A stretch of DNA of 64,000 nt from CAZALT01 sp964485515 (GTDB lineage Bacteria > Actinomycetota > Acidimicrobiia > Acidimicrobiales > Acidimicrobilacustridaceae). The DNA is taken from NCBI GenBank assembly GCA_964485515.1, contig CAZALT010000001.1:38568-102567 (forward strand). Direction: 5' to 3'. The position numbers and the translations under genes are program-made. The notes beneath the pieces are model-generated. The model made no database searches and was not told where the DNA came from. It was given only the letters and a program-made list of their open reading frames with translations. Shown here piece after piece: positions 7,449 through 14,908 of this stretch (position 1 is its first letter; each line of letters begins with the position of its first letter).

Positions 7449-9971
7449 TCAGGAGGCAGGGGCCAGGGCCACGGGGAGGACGTCGTCAATGGTCGTGGCC
7501 AGGTGGATGGTGAGCTCCTTGCGCACGGCGTCGGGGACGTCGTCCAGATCCGGTTCGTTCTTCGCCGGGATGACCACCTCGGTCATCCCCGCCCGATGGG
7601 CGGCGAGCAGCTTCTGCTTCACGCCACCGATGGGCAAGACGTTGCCCTGGAGGCTGATCTCACCGGTCATGGCCACGTCGCTGCGCACCGGCGTTCTGGT
7701 GAGCAGGCTGACGAGCGCCGTGGTCATCGTGACGCCGGCCGAGGGGCCGTCCTTGGGGACCGCGCCGGCGGGGAAGTGCACGTGGAGGCGCCGGGCCAGC
7801 ACCGCGGGGTCGATGCCCAGCTGATCGGCTCGAGAGCGGATGTAGCTGAGGGCGATCTGGCCCGATTCGGTCATGACGTCGCCGAGCTGGCCTGTCAGGG
7901 TCAGTCCGGTCTCGCCGTCCATCGAGGTCGCCTCGACCAGCAGCACGTCGCCTCCAGCGCCGGTGACAGCCAGGCCGTTCACGACACCCACGGTGGGCTC
8001 ACGGCTCGTTTCGTCACGTTGGTACCGAGGACGCCCGAGGGCGTCGCGCAGCCGCGCCGCATCGACGTCGATCGGGTCGACCGACTCGTCGGCGACCCGC
8101 TCCCCACCGCTCGGGCGAACCTCCCGCTCCCCACCGCTCGGGCGAACCTCCCGCTCCCCACCGCTCGGGCGAACCTCCCGCTCCCCACCGCTCGGGCGGG
8201 TCGCGATCTCGGTCGCGGCCTTGCGCAGCACCTTTGCGAGCTGGCGCTCGAGGTTCCGGACACCGGCCTCTCGGGTGTAGTCCTCGACCAACGCGCCAAG
8301 CACCTCGTCGCTGATCGTCACCTCCCCGGCACGGAGCCCGTTGGCCTCCTCCTGGCGACGCACGAGGTGGTCGCGCGCGATGGCAACCTTCTCCTCGTCG
8401 GTGTACCCGTCGACCGAGATGATCTCCATGCGATCCAGGAGGGGACCCGGGATCGTGTCGAGGACGTTGGCCGTGGCGATGAACAGCACATCGGACAGGT
8501 CGAGGTCGACCTCGAGGTAGTGGTCGCGGAACGCGTGGTTCTGAGCAGGATCGAGCACCTCGAGCAGCGCGGAGGAGGGATCGCCCCGCCAGTCACTGCC
8601 GACCTTGTCGATCTCGTCGAGCAGGAAGACCGGATTGGCGGTTCCGGCCTCGGTGAGGGCACGCACGATGCGACCCGGCTGAGCGCCGACGTAGGTGCGG
8701 CGATGGCCACGGATCTCGGCCTCGTCGCGAACCCCACCCAGCGCGACCCGGACGAACTCCCGGCCGAGCGACCGGGCGATCGATTCGCCCAGCGAGGTCT
8801 TGCCGACCCCGGGAGGGCCGACGAGTGCGAGGATCGTGCCGCCCGTGCCGCGGCGCGCCGACGAGGTCGAACGCGCACTCGGCCGCGTCACGGCGGCATC
8901 GGACGACTCGGCGTCCTGGTCGTACTCGGTCACGGCCTCCGCGTCTTGCGGCGCCCGCTCGGCGCGCAGCTTGCGCACGGCCAGCAACTCGACGATGCGG
9001 CTCTTGACCTCGTCGAGACCCGTGTGGTCGGCATCGAGCACCTCGCGGGTACGGACCAGATCGAGGTGGTCCTCGGACTTCTGGTCCCACGGCAGGTCGA
9101 GCACGACGTCGAGCCAGGTGCGGATCCAGCCGTGCTCGGCGGCCTGCTCGGGCGTGCGCTCGAGCTTGGCCAGCTCTCGATCCACGGCTACGGCCACGTC
9201 GCGGGGTAGCTCCCGCTCGGCGACACGGGTCCGGTACTGCTCGACGAGGTCCTCCTCATCGGTCTCACCCAGCTCGCGTCGGATGGCGGCCATCTGCTGG
9301 CGGAGCAGGAAGTCCCGCTGCTGCTTCTCCATCCCGTCGGTGACCTCGCTGCGGATCTTGTCGGACAGCTCGCGCTCGGCGAGCAGATCCTTGAGCCAGG
9401 ACGCAGCCTTCTCGATCCGGGCATCGACATCGATGGTCTCGAGCAGCTCGAGCTTCTGATCGGCACGGAGGTCCGGAACCCAGCCGACGGTGTCGGCCAA
9501 CGCGCCCGGGCTCTCGATGTCGCGCAGGAACGCCTCGATGCCCCGACCCCCGACCGAACGGGCGAGGTTCCGGGCGATGGCCCGGTACTGCCTGGCCACG
9601 TCCTTGGCGTGCTCGGATGGCTCTGCGGGGTCGTCGACGGGCTCGTGCTCCAACCACAGGGCCTCGCCGGTGCCGACTACGCCGACGCCGAGGCGCGTGC
9701 GCTGGATGGCACGCACGACGAGGGCGTCGCCGCCGTTGGGCAGCGTGCCGCGGTCCTCGATCTGGGCCAGCACCCCAACGCGGACGTAGTGGCCGTCGGC
9801 CCGGGGCACGAGCAGGATCTGGTTGTCGTCACCCACGGCGGCGAGGGCGGCTCGTGCTTCGTCGCTGTCGACCGTCACGGTCACGACCATGCCGGGGAGC
9901 ACGACATCGGTGCCGAGCGGCAGGACGGGCAACGCCTGCGTCGCGAGCGAGTTCTGGACGGTCTCAGCCAT
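7449..9971 (-). CDS. lon: ATP-dependent protease Lon
   Basis: 840 residues, ATG at 9971 with GAGGAG-type Shine-Dalgarno. Domain order is LON substrate-binding N-domain (residues 1-200), coiled region, AAA+ module with Walker A GPPGVGKTSLGES and Walker B FLLDEIDKVGSDWRGDPSSA, then the C-terminal protease with the Ser-Lys dyad (DGPSAGVTM, and the Lys downstream in the GGVKQKLLAAHRAG region). It degrades misfolded and regulatory proteins in the cytoplasm. Unusually, the linker between the AAA+ lid and the protease domain holds 3.7 copies of a 9-residue repeat (REVRPSGGE) encoded by a 27-bp tandem repeat at 8100-8198. Transcription runs away from a G-rich intergenic block. Confidence 0.97.
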   Translation of the reverse strand: MAETVQNSLATQALPVLPLGTDVVLPGMVVTVTVDSDEARAALAAVGDDNQILLVPRADGHYVRVGVLAQIEDRGTLPNGGDALVVRAIQRTRLGVGVVGTGEALWLEHEPVDDPAEPSEHAKDVARQYRAIARNLARSVGGRGIEAFLRDIESPGALADTVGWVPDLRADQKLELLETIDVDARIEKAASWLKDLLAERELSDKIRSEVTDGMEKQQRDFLLRQQMAAIRRELGETDEEDLVEQYRTRVAERELPRDVAVAVDRELAKLERTPEQAAEHGWIRTWLDVVLDLPWDQKSEDHLDLVRTREVLDADHTGLDEVKSRIVELLAVRKLRAERAPQDAEAVTEYDQDAESSDAAVTRPSARSTSSARRGTGGTILALVGPPGVGKTSLGESIARSLGREFVRVALGGVRDEAEIRGHRRTYVGAQPGRIVRALTEAGTANPVFLLDEIDKVGSDWRGDPSSALLEVLDPAQNHAFRDHYLEVDLDLSDVLFIATANVLDTIPGPLLDRMEIISVDGYTDEEKVAIARDHLVRRQEEANGLRAGEVTISDEVLGALVEDYTREAGVRNLERQLAKVLRKAATEIATRPSGGEREVRPSGGEREVRPSGGEREVRPSGGERVADESVDPIDVDAARLRDALGRPRYQRDETSREPTVGVVNGLAVTGAGGDVLLVEATSMDGETGLTLTGQLGDVMTESGQIALSYIRSRADQLGIDPAVLARRLHVHFPAGAVPKDGPSAGVTMTTALVSLLTRTPVRSDVAMTGEISLQGNVLPIGGVKQKLLAAHRAGMTEVVIPAKNEPDLDDVPDAVRKELTIHLATTIDDVLPVALAPAS
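8100..8198 (-). repeat. 27-bp in-frame tandem repeat inside lon (3.7 copies)
   Basis: Units at 8100-8126, 8127-8153 and 8154-8180 are identical, with a partial fourth at 8181-8198. Each encodes REVRPSGGE on the minus strand. The unit shares length, reading frame and most bases with the repeat at 13305-13532. Confidence 0.95.
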
Positions 9972-9990
9972 GGTGGCTCCTCAGGAGAGA

Positions 9991-10013
9991 CACCGGGCGG
10001 TTCACGCCCGGTG
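9991..10013 (-). promoter_or_regulatory. Inverted repeat in the lon 5' leader
   Basis: Perfect 8-bp arms caccgggc / gcccggtg with a 7-nt loop, just upstream of the lon ribosome-binding site. It could be a leader hairpin or a repressor site. It does not match the HspR (HAIR) or CIRCE consensus. Confidence 0.4.
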
Positions 10014-10018
10014 GTGAC

Positions 10019-10101
10019 GGGGGGTTGGGGGGTTGCGGGCTTGCGGGCTGGGGGGTCGGCGTTTGGGGGTTTGGGTGGTTCGGGGCTTGGGGGCTTCGGG
10101 G
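10019..10101 (+). other. G-rich block with many G-runs between lon and the P450 gene
   Basis: The plus strand has about ten runs of three to six G within 83 bases, separated mostly by 2-5 nt loops of TT, CTT and TTT, so several overlapping G-quadruplexes are possible. It lies in the 285-nt divergent spacer. The rest of that spacer carries the lon leader hairpin and the P450 promoter. Confidence 0.6.
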
Positions 10102-10211
10102 AACCGAACTCCCATTACGTGATTACAGAACAGCCAACCACCGGATGACGTGGCGCATTCCCGACGAAGCACCGGCCCGTCCCGCAGCGTGGCGGTCCGC
10201 CCCAGAATTCC

Positions 10212-10242
10212 CAAACGGTCGTTTGACCAAACGATCGTTTGG
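10212..10242. promoter_or_regulatory. Two palindromic operator-like sites, probably for TetR
   Basis: Site 1, caaacggtcgtttg (10212-10225), has one mismatched centre pair. Site 2, ccaaacgatcgtttgg (10227-10242), is a perfect 16-bp palindrome. They overlap the -35 and fill the spacer of the P450 promoter, so a bound dimer would block RNA polymerase. The TetR gene downstream of the P450 is the natural candidate regulator (inference). Confidence 0.7.
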
Positions 10243-10250
10243 GATAGTAT
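10223..10250 (+). promoter_or_regulatory. Promoter of the P450 gene
   Basis: TTGACC (10223-10228), 16-nt spacer, TAGTAT (10245-10250), then 6 nt to the ATG at 10257. No Shine-Dalgarno, so the transcript is predicted to be leaderless. Confidence 0.65.
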
Positions 10251-10256
10251 GTCGCC

Positions 10257-11507
10257 ATGACCGATCTCCTCCACGGCACAGATCAACCCCAGATCGACAT
10301 CCTCGACGGCCGTCTCTACGACGACCCCTACGAGACCTACGCATGGCTGCGCGACAACGACCCGTGCTACTGGGACGAGAAGAACGAGCTGTGGGTCATC
10401 TCGCGGCACGACGACGTCAACGCCATCTCGCGCAACGCGGCGCGGTACTGCAACAAGTTCGGGGTGCGTCCCGCCGTCGCCGCCCCGATGTCGATCATCT
10501 CGATGGACGACCCGGAGCACACCCGCCAGCGTCGCCTCATCAACAAGGGCTTCACGCCCCGCCAGGTCGCCCGACTCGCTCCCCGCATCACCGAGCTCAC
10601 CCATGACCTCCTCGACGAGCTGGAGCAACGCGGCGAGATCGAGTTCGTCGAGGACTTCGCCATCCACGTGCCGCTCATCGTCATCGCCGAGCTCATGGGG
10701 CTCGACGAGATCGGCACCAAGGAGCTGTACCGGTGGTCCGACCTCATGATGGCGGGCGACGGGACGGTCGACCCCGAGGATCCTCGCCTCATCGGCGCCG
10801 CCACCGCCTTCGGCGAGTACGTCGAGTACCTCGTCCCGCTCATCGAGGAGCGCCGTCAGAACCCCAAGGAAGACCTGATCAGCATCCTGACGGGTGCGTT
10901 CGACGAGGGAGCGCTCGACGGGGGCGACGCCACCGCGGTCGAGGGCGAGGGGCTCACCAGCGACGAGCTGCTCATGTTCCTCTGCATCCTCGTCGTGGCC
11001 GGCAACGAGACGACGCGCAACGCCATCGCCGGTGGCCTCCTGGCCTTCAGCAAGTTCCCGGAGGAGCGCGACAAGCTCCTCGCCGATCCCGAGCTGTGGG
11101 ACCTGGCCACCGAGGAGATCATCCGCTACGTCACGCCCGTGCTGTCGTTCATCCGGACGTCGACCGAGGACCACGAGCTGCACGGCAAGCAGATCAAGGA
11201 AGGCGACAAGCTCCTCCTGCTCTACCAGTCGGCCAACCGTGACGAGCGGGCCTTCGACGCCCCCGACGAGCTCCGGGTCGACCGGTCACCGAACAACCAC
11301 CTGGCGTTCGGTGCCGGATCGCACTTCTGCCTGGGCGCCAACCTGGCCCGCCTCGAGGTGAAGCTGGTGTTCCAGGAGCTGTTCAGCCGCTTGGCCGACA
11401 TCCGGGCCGTCGATCCCGACCAGCTGAGCCGGGCCGATCACACGTTGGTGCTCGCCATCGAGAAGATCCCGGCGGTGTTCACCCCCGTCGTCCGCGGCGG
11501 AGTCTGA
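10257..11507 (+). CDS. Cytochrome P450
   Basis: 416 residues, normal length for a soluble bacterial P450. Seen: the I-helix oxygen-activation motif AGNETT, the K-helix EEIIRY (ExxR), and the haem loop FGAGSHFCLGANLA with the axial Cys. The MSIISMDDPEHTRQRRLINKGFTPRQV stretch is typical of the CYP125/CYP142-like and related actinobacterial families that hydroxylate steroids, terpenes or fatty acyl substrates; I cannot assign the substrate. No ferredoxin or ferredoxin reductase lies next to it. The operator pair over its promoter predicts induction by a TetR ligand, perhaps the substrate. Confidence 0.95.
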   Translation: MTDLLHGTDQPQIDILDGRLYDDPYETYAWLRDNDPCYWDEKNELWVISRHDDVNAISRNAARYCNKFGVRPAVAAPMSIISMDDPEHTRQRRLINKGFTPRQVARLAPRITELTHDLLDELEQRGEIEFVEDFAIHVPLIVIAELMGLDEIGTKELYRWSDLMMAGDGTVDPEDPRLIGAATAFGEYVEYLVPLIEERRQNPKEDLISILTGAFDEGALDGGDATAVEGEGLTSDELLMFLCILVVAGNETTRNAIAGGLLAFSKFPEERDKLLADPELWDLATEEIIRYVTPVLSFIRTSTEDHELHGKQIKEGDKLLLLYQSANRDERAFDAPDELRVDRSPNNHLAFGAGSHFCLGANLARLEVKLVFQELFSRLADIRAVDPDQLSRADHTLVLAIEKIPAVFTPVVRGGV

Positions 11508-11534
11508 CCTGCCACAATCCGACCTGCCACAATC
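11506..11534 (+). repeat. Tandem 14-bp direct repeat before the TetR gene
   Basis: gacctgccacaatc occurs at 11506-11519 and 11521-11534 (period 15). The second CACAAT ends 5 nt before the GTG at 11539 and may act as a -10 box; the first would place a start 15 nt earlier. The first copy overlaps the P450 stop codon. Confidence 0.6.
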
Positions 11535-11538
11535 TGGC

Positions 11539-12114
11539 GTGGCCGATGTTGCACCAAACGACCAGCGCGCCCGCATCCTGGATGCCGCGCTGCGCCTCAT
11601 GGCGGCGGGTGGCGTGCACGCCATGAGCATGCGCTCGCTCGCGGGTGAGCTCGGGGTCAACGTGGCGACCCTGTACCACTACTTCCCGTCGAAGGCCGAC
11701 CTGCTCCAGGAGGTCATCGCCCACCAGAGCTACGAGCAGCTCGTCGACCAGGTGCCCGACATCGACCTGACGCTCCCGGCCAACGAGCGGCTCGCGGCGT
11801 TGGTGGTGTGGATCTGGGACAAGATGGCCACGCAGGACGACATGTGGCGGCTGCTGCTCGGCGAGAGCCTTCGTGGCGAGATCGCCGCGCTCGGGTCGGC
11901 CGCCGATCTCATCGAGCTCTTCGAGGGGGCGCTGCGCCGATGGGTCACGTCGATCCTCCCCGACCACGACGGAGACATTGTCCTGTTCGCCCGCGTGCTG
12001 CGGGGGATGGTGTTCGGCTTCTACATCGAGATGCTGCCGCTTGCCTACGAGGACCGCATGGTCTTCCTCCGTCGCCGCGGCGACGAGATCGGCATCGTCC
12101 TCGCGCCCAGCTGA
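11539..12114 (+). CDS. TetR/AcrR family regulator
   Basis: 191 residues from a GTG. The N-terminal helix-turn-helix (RARILDAALRLMAAGGVHAMSMRSLAGELGVNVATLYHYFPSKADLL) is a clear TetR_N domain; the C-terminal half is an all-helical ligand-binding/dimerisation domain of the TetR_C type. It follows the P450 gene by 31 nt, so it may be cotranscribed or use the tandem CACAAT boxes. It is the likely ligand-responsive repressor of the P450 operators at 10212-10242 (inference from context). Confidence 0.9.
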   Translation: MADVAPNDQRARILDAALRLMAAGGVHAMSMRSLAGELGVNVATLYHYFPSKADLLQEVIAHQSYEQLVDQVPDIDLTLPANERLAALVVWIWDKMATQDDMWRLLLGESLRGEIAALGSAADLIELFEGALRRWVTSILPDHDGDIVLFARVLRGMVFGFYIEMLPLAYEDRMVFLRRRGDEIGIVLAPS

Positions 12115-12166
12115 CCCACCACCGGCCCGGCCCACCACGGGTCGGGCGGTCGGGCGGTCGGGCGGT

Positions 12167-12305
12167 CGACCAACGATCGAAATTGCGTACGCCGCCGTCG
12201 CAGAACAACGGCCAGGTACGCCATTTCGAGACGGTGCCGACCAACGATCGAAATTGCGTACGCCACCGTCGCTGAACAACGGCCAGGTACGCCATTTCGA
12301 GACGG
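12167..12305. repeat. Duplicated 68-bp inverted-repeat element between convergent genes
   Basis: Two copies (12167-12234 and 12238-12305, period 71) differ at two bases. Each contains 14-bp arms tcgaaattgcgtac / gtacgccatttcga (one mismatch) around a 25-nt centre that itself holds gccgt/acggc, so each copy can fold as one long hairpin. It sits between the TetR stop (12114) and the oxidoreductase stop (12310). It may be a doubled bidirectional terminator or a REP-like element. Confidence 0.75.
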
Positions 12306-12309
12306 GGCG

Positions 12310-13290
12310 TCAGGGTTCGACGACGACCTTGGCCACCGTGTTGCCCATCGCAAGGTCGGCGAGCGCTTGCGCGGCTCCATCGAGACCGACCCGTCGCGAC
12401 ACGAGCGGCCGGATTCGGCCTTCTCCGTGCAGGCGCATCAGATCGTCGTGCGCCGCCCGTACGAGGTCCGGCCGCCGCGACCGGTAGCCACCCCAGTTGA
12501 GGCCCACCACGCTGTAGTTCTTGACGAGCACGTGGTTGGTGGGCGCTTGGGCGTAGCGACCGCCTGCCGCACCCACCACGATGATGCGACCCTCCCAGGC
12601 GACACATCGGCGGGAGGTGTCGTAGGTCGTGCCCCCGACGGGATCGAAGATGACGTCGACACCACGTCCCTCCGTGGCCGCCAGGACAGCGGCGCGGACG
12701 TCGTCGACGCGGTTGTCGAGCACGACCTCGGCGCCGAGGGATCGACAGACCGCGACCTTGTCCGGTCCGCCGGCCGTGGCGATCACCCGAGCCCCAGCAG
12801 CGACACCCAGCTGGATGGCGGCCGAGCCCACGCCGCCCGCCCCTGCGTGCACGAGCAGCGTCTCGCCCGCACTGAGGCGCGCACGGCGATAGAGGCCGAA
12901 CCACGCCGACTGGTAGGTGACGTGCATGGCGGCAGCATCGACGTCGGTCACCTGATCGGGGACCACGAAGACATCCTCGCGATGGGCGCGGCATCGCTCG
13001 GCCAATCCGCCATCCGGCAGGCTCGTCGACCCCGCCACGCGATCACCGACCCGAAAGCCGCTCTCGGCTCCCGCGGCGACCACGACGCCGGCGACCTCCA
13101 GGCCCGGCGTCAGGGGGAGGCGCGGACGCTCCTGGTACGTTCCACGGCACAACAGGTCGTCGGCGAAGTTCAGGGCGCAGGCCCGAACGTCGATCACCAC
13201 GTCGACGGCTCCTGCCTCGAGGGCGTCGACATCCTCCAGTTGGAGGACCTGGGCGGGCTCACCGTGCTCGTGGACGCGCCACGCTCGCAT
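12310..13290 (-). CDS. Zinc-free quinone oxidoreductase (MDR family, QOR-type)
   Basis: 326 residues. The GroES-like N-domain (ACALNFADDLLCRGTYQERPRLPLTPGLEVAGVV) and the NADPH-binding AGAGGVGSAAIQLGVAAGARVIATAG motif place it in the medium-chain dehydrogenase/reductase superfamily, close to NADPH:quinone oxidoreductases. The zinc-ligand pattern of alcohol dehydrogenases is absent. Its ATG (13290-13288) overlaps the stop of the HAD gene as TGATG, so it is translationally coupled and is the last gene of the minus-strand envelope run. Substrate unknown; the link to glycan genes may be only positional. Confidence 0.9.
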   Translation of the reverse strand: MRAWRVHEHGEPAQVLQLEDVDALEAGAVDVVIDVRACALNFADDLLCRGTYQERPRLPLTPGLEVAGVVVAAGAESGFRVGDRVAGSTSLPDGGLAERCRAHREDVFVVPDQVTDVDAAAMHVTYQSAWFGLYRRARLSAGETLLVHAGAGGVGSAAIQLGVAAGARVIATAGGPDKVAVCRSLGAEVVLDNRVDDVRAAVLAATEGRGVDVIFDPVGGTTYDTSRRCVAWEGRIIVVGAAGGRYAQAPTNHVLVKNYSVVGLNWGGYRSRRPDLVRAAHDDLMRLHGEGRIRPLVSRRVGLDGAAQALADLAMGNTVAKVVVEP

Positions 13291-14179
13291 CAGAGGTCCC
13301 TCGGCTCTGCGCCGCTCGGGCGGCTCTCCCGCTCTGCGCCGCTCGGGCGGCTCTCCCGCTCTGCGCCGCTCGGGCNNNNNNNNNNNNNNNNNNNNNNNNN
13401 NNNNNNNNNNNNNNNNNNNNNNNNNNNNNNNNNNNNNNNNNNNNNNNNNNNNNNNNNNNNNNNNNNNNNNNNNNNCGGCTCTCCCGCTCTGCGCCGCTCG
13501 GGCGGCTCTCCCGCTCTGCGCCGCTCGGGCGGGGGCCGACACGGCCGTGAACCCGGTACGGGGTGTCCGTGCGCAGGTCGAGCTGGCCCTGCACGGCGAA
13601 CCCTCGCGCCGCCATGTCCGCGGCGACCAGCACCTCGACCTCGGCCCACGTGTGGGCCCGCGGCCCGGCCACCGAGCGGTTGTGGGGTTGGTCGAAGACG
13701 ATGACCAGCGCGTCGCCCCCCGCCCGCAGCGCCTCTACGTTGTGCGCCGCGTCGTCGACGTAGGCGTGTGCCTCGACCTGCGGCTTCTGACCCAAGAAGC
13801 AGAGATCGCGATACGGGATGCCGTGGTCGTCGAGCCAAGCCACGGTGTCGCCCACGGCGACGGCATGGCCCCAGTTGGTGTAGAGGCGATGCGTGATGAG
13901 CCGGATCCACACGCCTGCATCCGAGAGGCGCCAGAGCGCATCGGCGCATCCCTCCACCACGGGCATCGTGCGGAAGAACCGGTGTTCGAGGATCGCAGCG
14001 CGGTGGAGGCGGTCGAAGTCGGCGGCGTCGATGCCCCACTCGGCGAAGTCCCACGTGGTCTGGGGTGGCAGGCGGGCGGGGTCGATGCCCCGTTCGGCGG
14101 CGACGACCCGGCGGAAGGCCTCGGTGTGATCGCCGCAGACACCGTCGAGGTCGACGCCGAGGATGTACTCGTCGGCCAC
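13290..14179 (-). CDS. HAD-family phosphatase (5'-nucleotidase-like) with repeat-encoded C-terminal tail; interrupted by assembly gap
   Basis: Starts at GTG 14179 (VADEYILGVDLDGVCGD). The DxDGV motif with the nucleophile Asp, a helical cap, and later LGQKPQVEAHAYVDDAAHN match HAD phosphatases of the 5'(3')-deoxyribonucleotidase type. After about 215 residues the protein runs into RPSGAERES repeats, then the 100-N gap, then the same repeats in the same frame on the other side, ending PSGAEPRDL-stop at 13290-13292 (TGATG with the next gene). Reading through needs a true gap length of 2 modulo 3; the 100-N placeholder is 1 modulo 3, so the printed frame is wrong by design. The core of about 200 residues is intact. 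The tail length is unknown. Confidence 0.75.
13305..13532 (-). repeat. 27-bp tandem repeat array, copy number unknown
   Basis: Units at 13305-13331, 13332-13358 and a partial one up to 13375; then N; then a partial unit from 13476, a full unit 13487-13513 and a partial unit to about 13532. Each unit encodes RESRPSGAE on the minus strand. Both flanks are in the same phase, so the true missing length should be a multiple of 27 minus 1. Confidence 0.95.
13376..13475. other. Assembly gap (100 N)
   Basis: Exactly 100 N inside the tandem repeat: a conventional placeholder for a gap of unknown length. Confidence 0.98.
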
Positions 14180-14184
14180 GGCGG

Positions 14185-14907
14185 TCAGACGACCGGTGCC
14201 GGGCTGGCGAGAAGCCCGAGGACGACGTCGAGCACGTCGAAGCTCTTGGGCGTCGAGAAGTGATCGACACCGCGGACCGACACGACCGATGCGTGGGGGA
14301 GCAGTGCGGCGACCGGTTCGGCCGGGCCGGCGAAGTCGCGGTCGCCGACCACCAGCGTGATCGGACAGGTCGCACCGGCGAGCTGGTCGGCGGTGAACGG
14401 CTTGTTCGACGGCCGCCGGAGCACCGCAGCGAGCGCCTGGGGATCGGCGCCCGGCGCACTCGCCAGCTGCGCGAAGTACGCATGGACCGGACTGTCCTGG
14501 ACGTGGGTCTCGTCGCCGGTGAGGGCGGCGACGATCGTCGTGTAGTCGTGCGTGCGGAGGAGATCCTCGCCCGTGCCTGTGAGGACGAGCTGACGGAAGC
14601 GCTGCGGCTCCTCCGTGGCCAGCAGCATGAGCAGGCGGCTGCCCAGCGAGAACCCGACCGCATCGACCGGTTCGTCGGGCAGGACGTCGAGCAGTGCACG
14701 GTGCATCTGGTCGTAGTCGGCCGGATCGTGCGACTTCGCTCCCTCGCCGTGCCCGGGCAGGTCGGGCACGATCACGTCGCGCCCGGACTCGCGCAGCAGG
14801 TCGACCCACCCGTTGTCGATCCACGTGCGCCGCGCGGGTGTCGCGAAGCCGTGTACGAGGACGACCGGCGGCAGGGCCGTCGCGGTGGCCGAGCGCTCGT
14901 CGGTCAT
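14185..14907 (-). CDS. Alpha/beta hydrolase
   Basis: 240 residues with the alpha/beta-hydrolase order: oxyanion-hole HGFATP near residue 20, a PGHGEG loop, nucleophile elbow GFSLGS (Ser about residue 87), acid region GDRDFAG and catalytic His in VDHFS. Most similar in layout to small esterases and haloperoxidase-like hydrolases of actinobacteria. Its ATG is one base away from the stop of the upstream GT2 gene, and its stop lies 5 nt from the next GTG, so it is inside an operon. Substrate unknown. Confidence 0.88.
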   Translation of the reverse strand: MTDERSATATALPPVVLVHGFATPARRTWIDNGWVDLLRESGRDVIVPDLPGHGEGAKSHDPADYDQMHRALLDVLPDEPVDAVGFSLGSRLLMLLATEEPQRFRQLVLTGTGEDLLRTHDYTTIVAALTGDETHVQDSPVHAYFAQLASAPGADPQALAAVLRRPSNKPFTADQLAGATCPITLVVGDRDFAGPAEPVAALLPHASVVSVRGVDHFSTPKSFDVLDVVLGLLASPAPVV

Positions 14908-14908
14908 G

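Noticed and set aside
8100..8198. CRISPR array
   Set aside because: Units are contiguous 27-bp repeats with no spacers and are in-frame inside lon; no cas genes occur anywhere in the window.
10257..11507. P450 as the fifth gene of the conservon
   Set aside because: It lies 4.4 kb from the GTPase, behind lon and on its own operator-controlled promoter.
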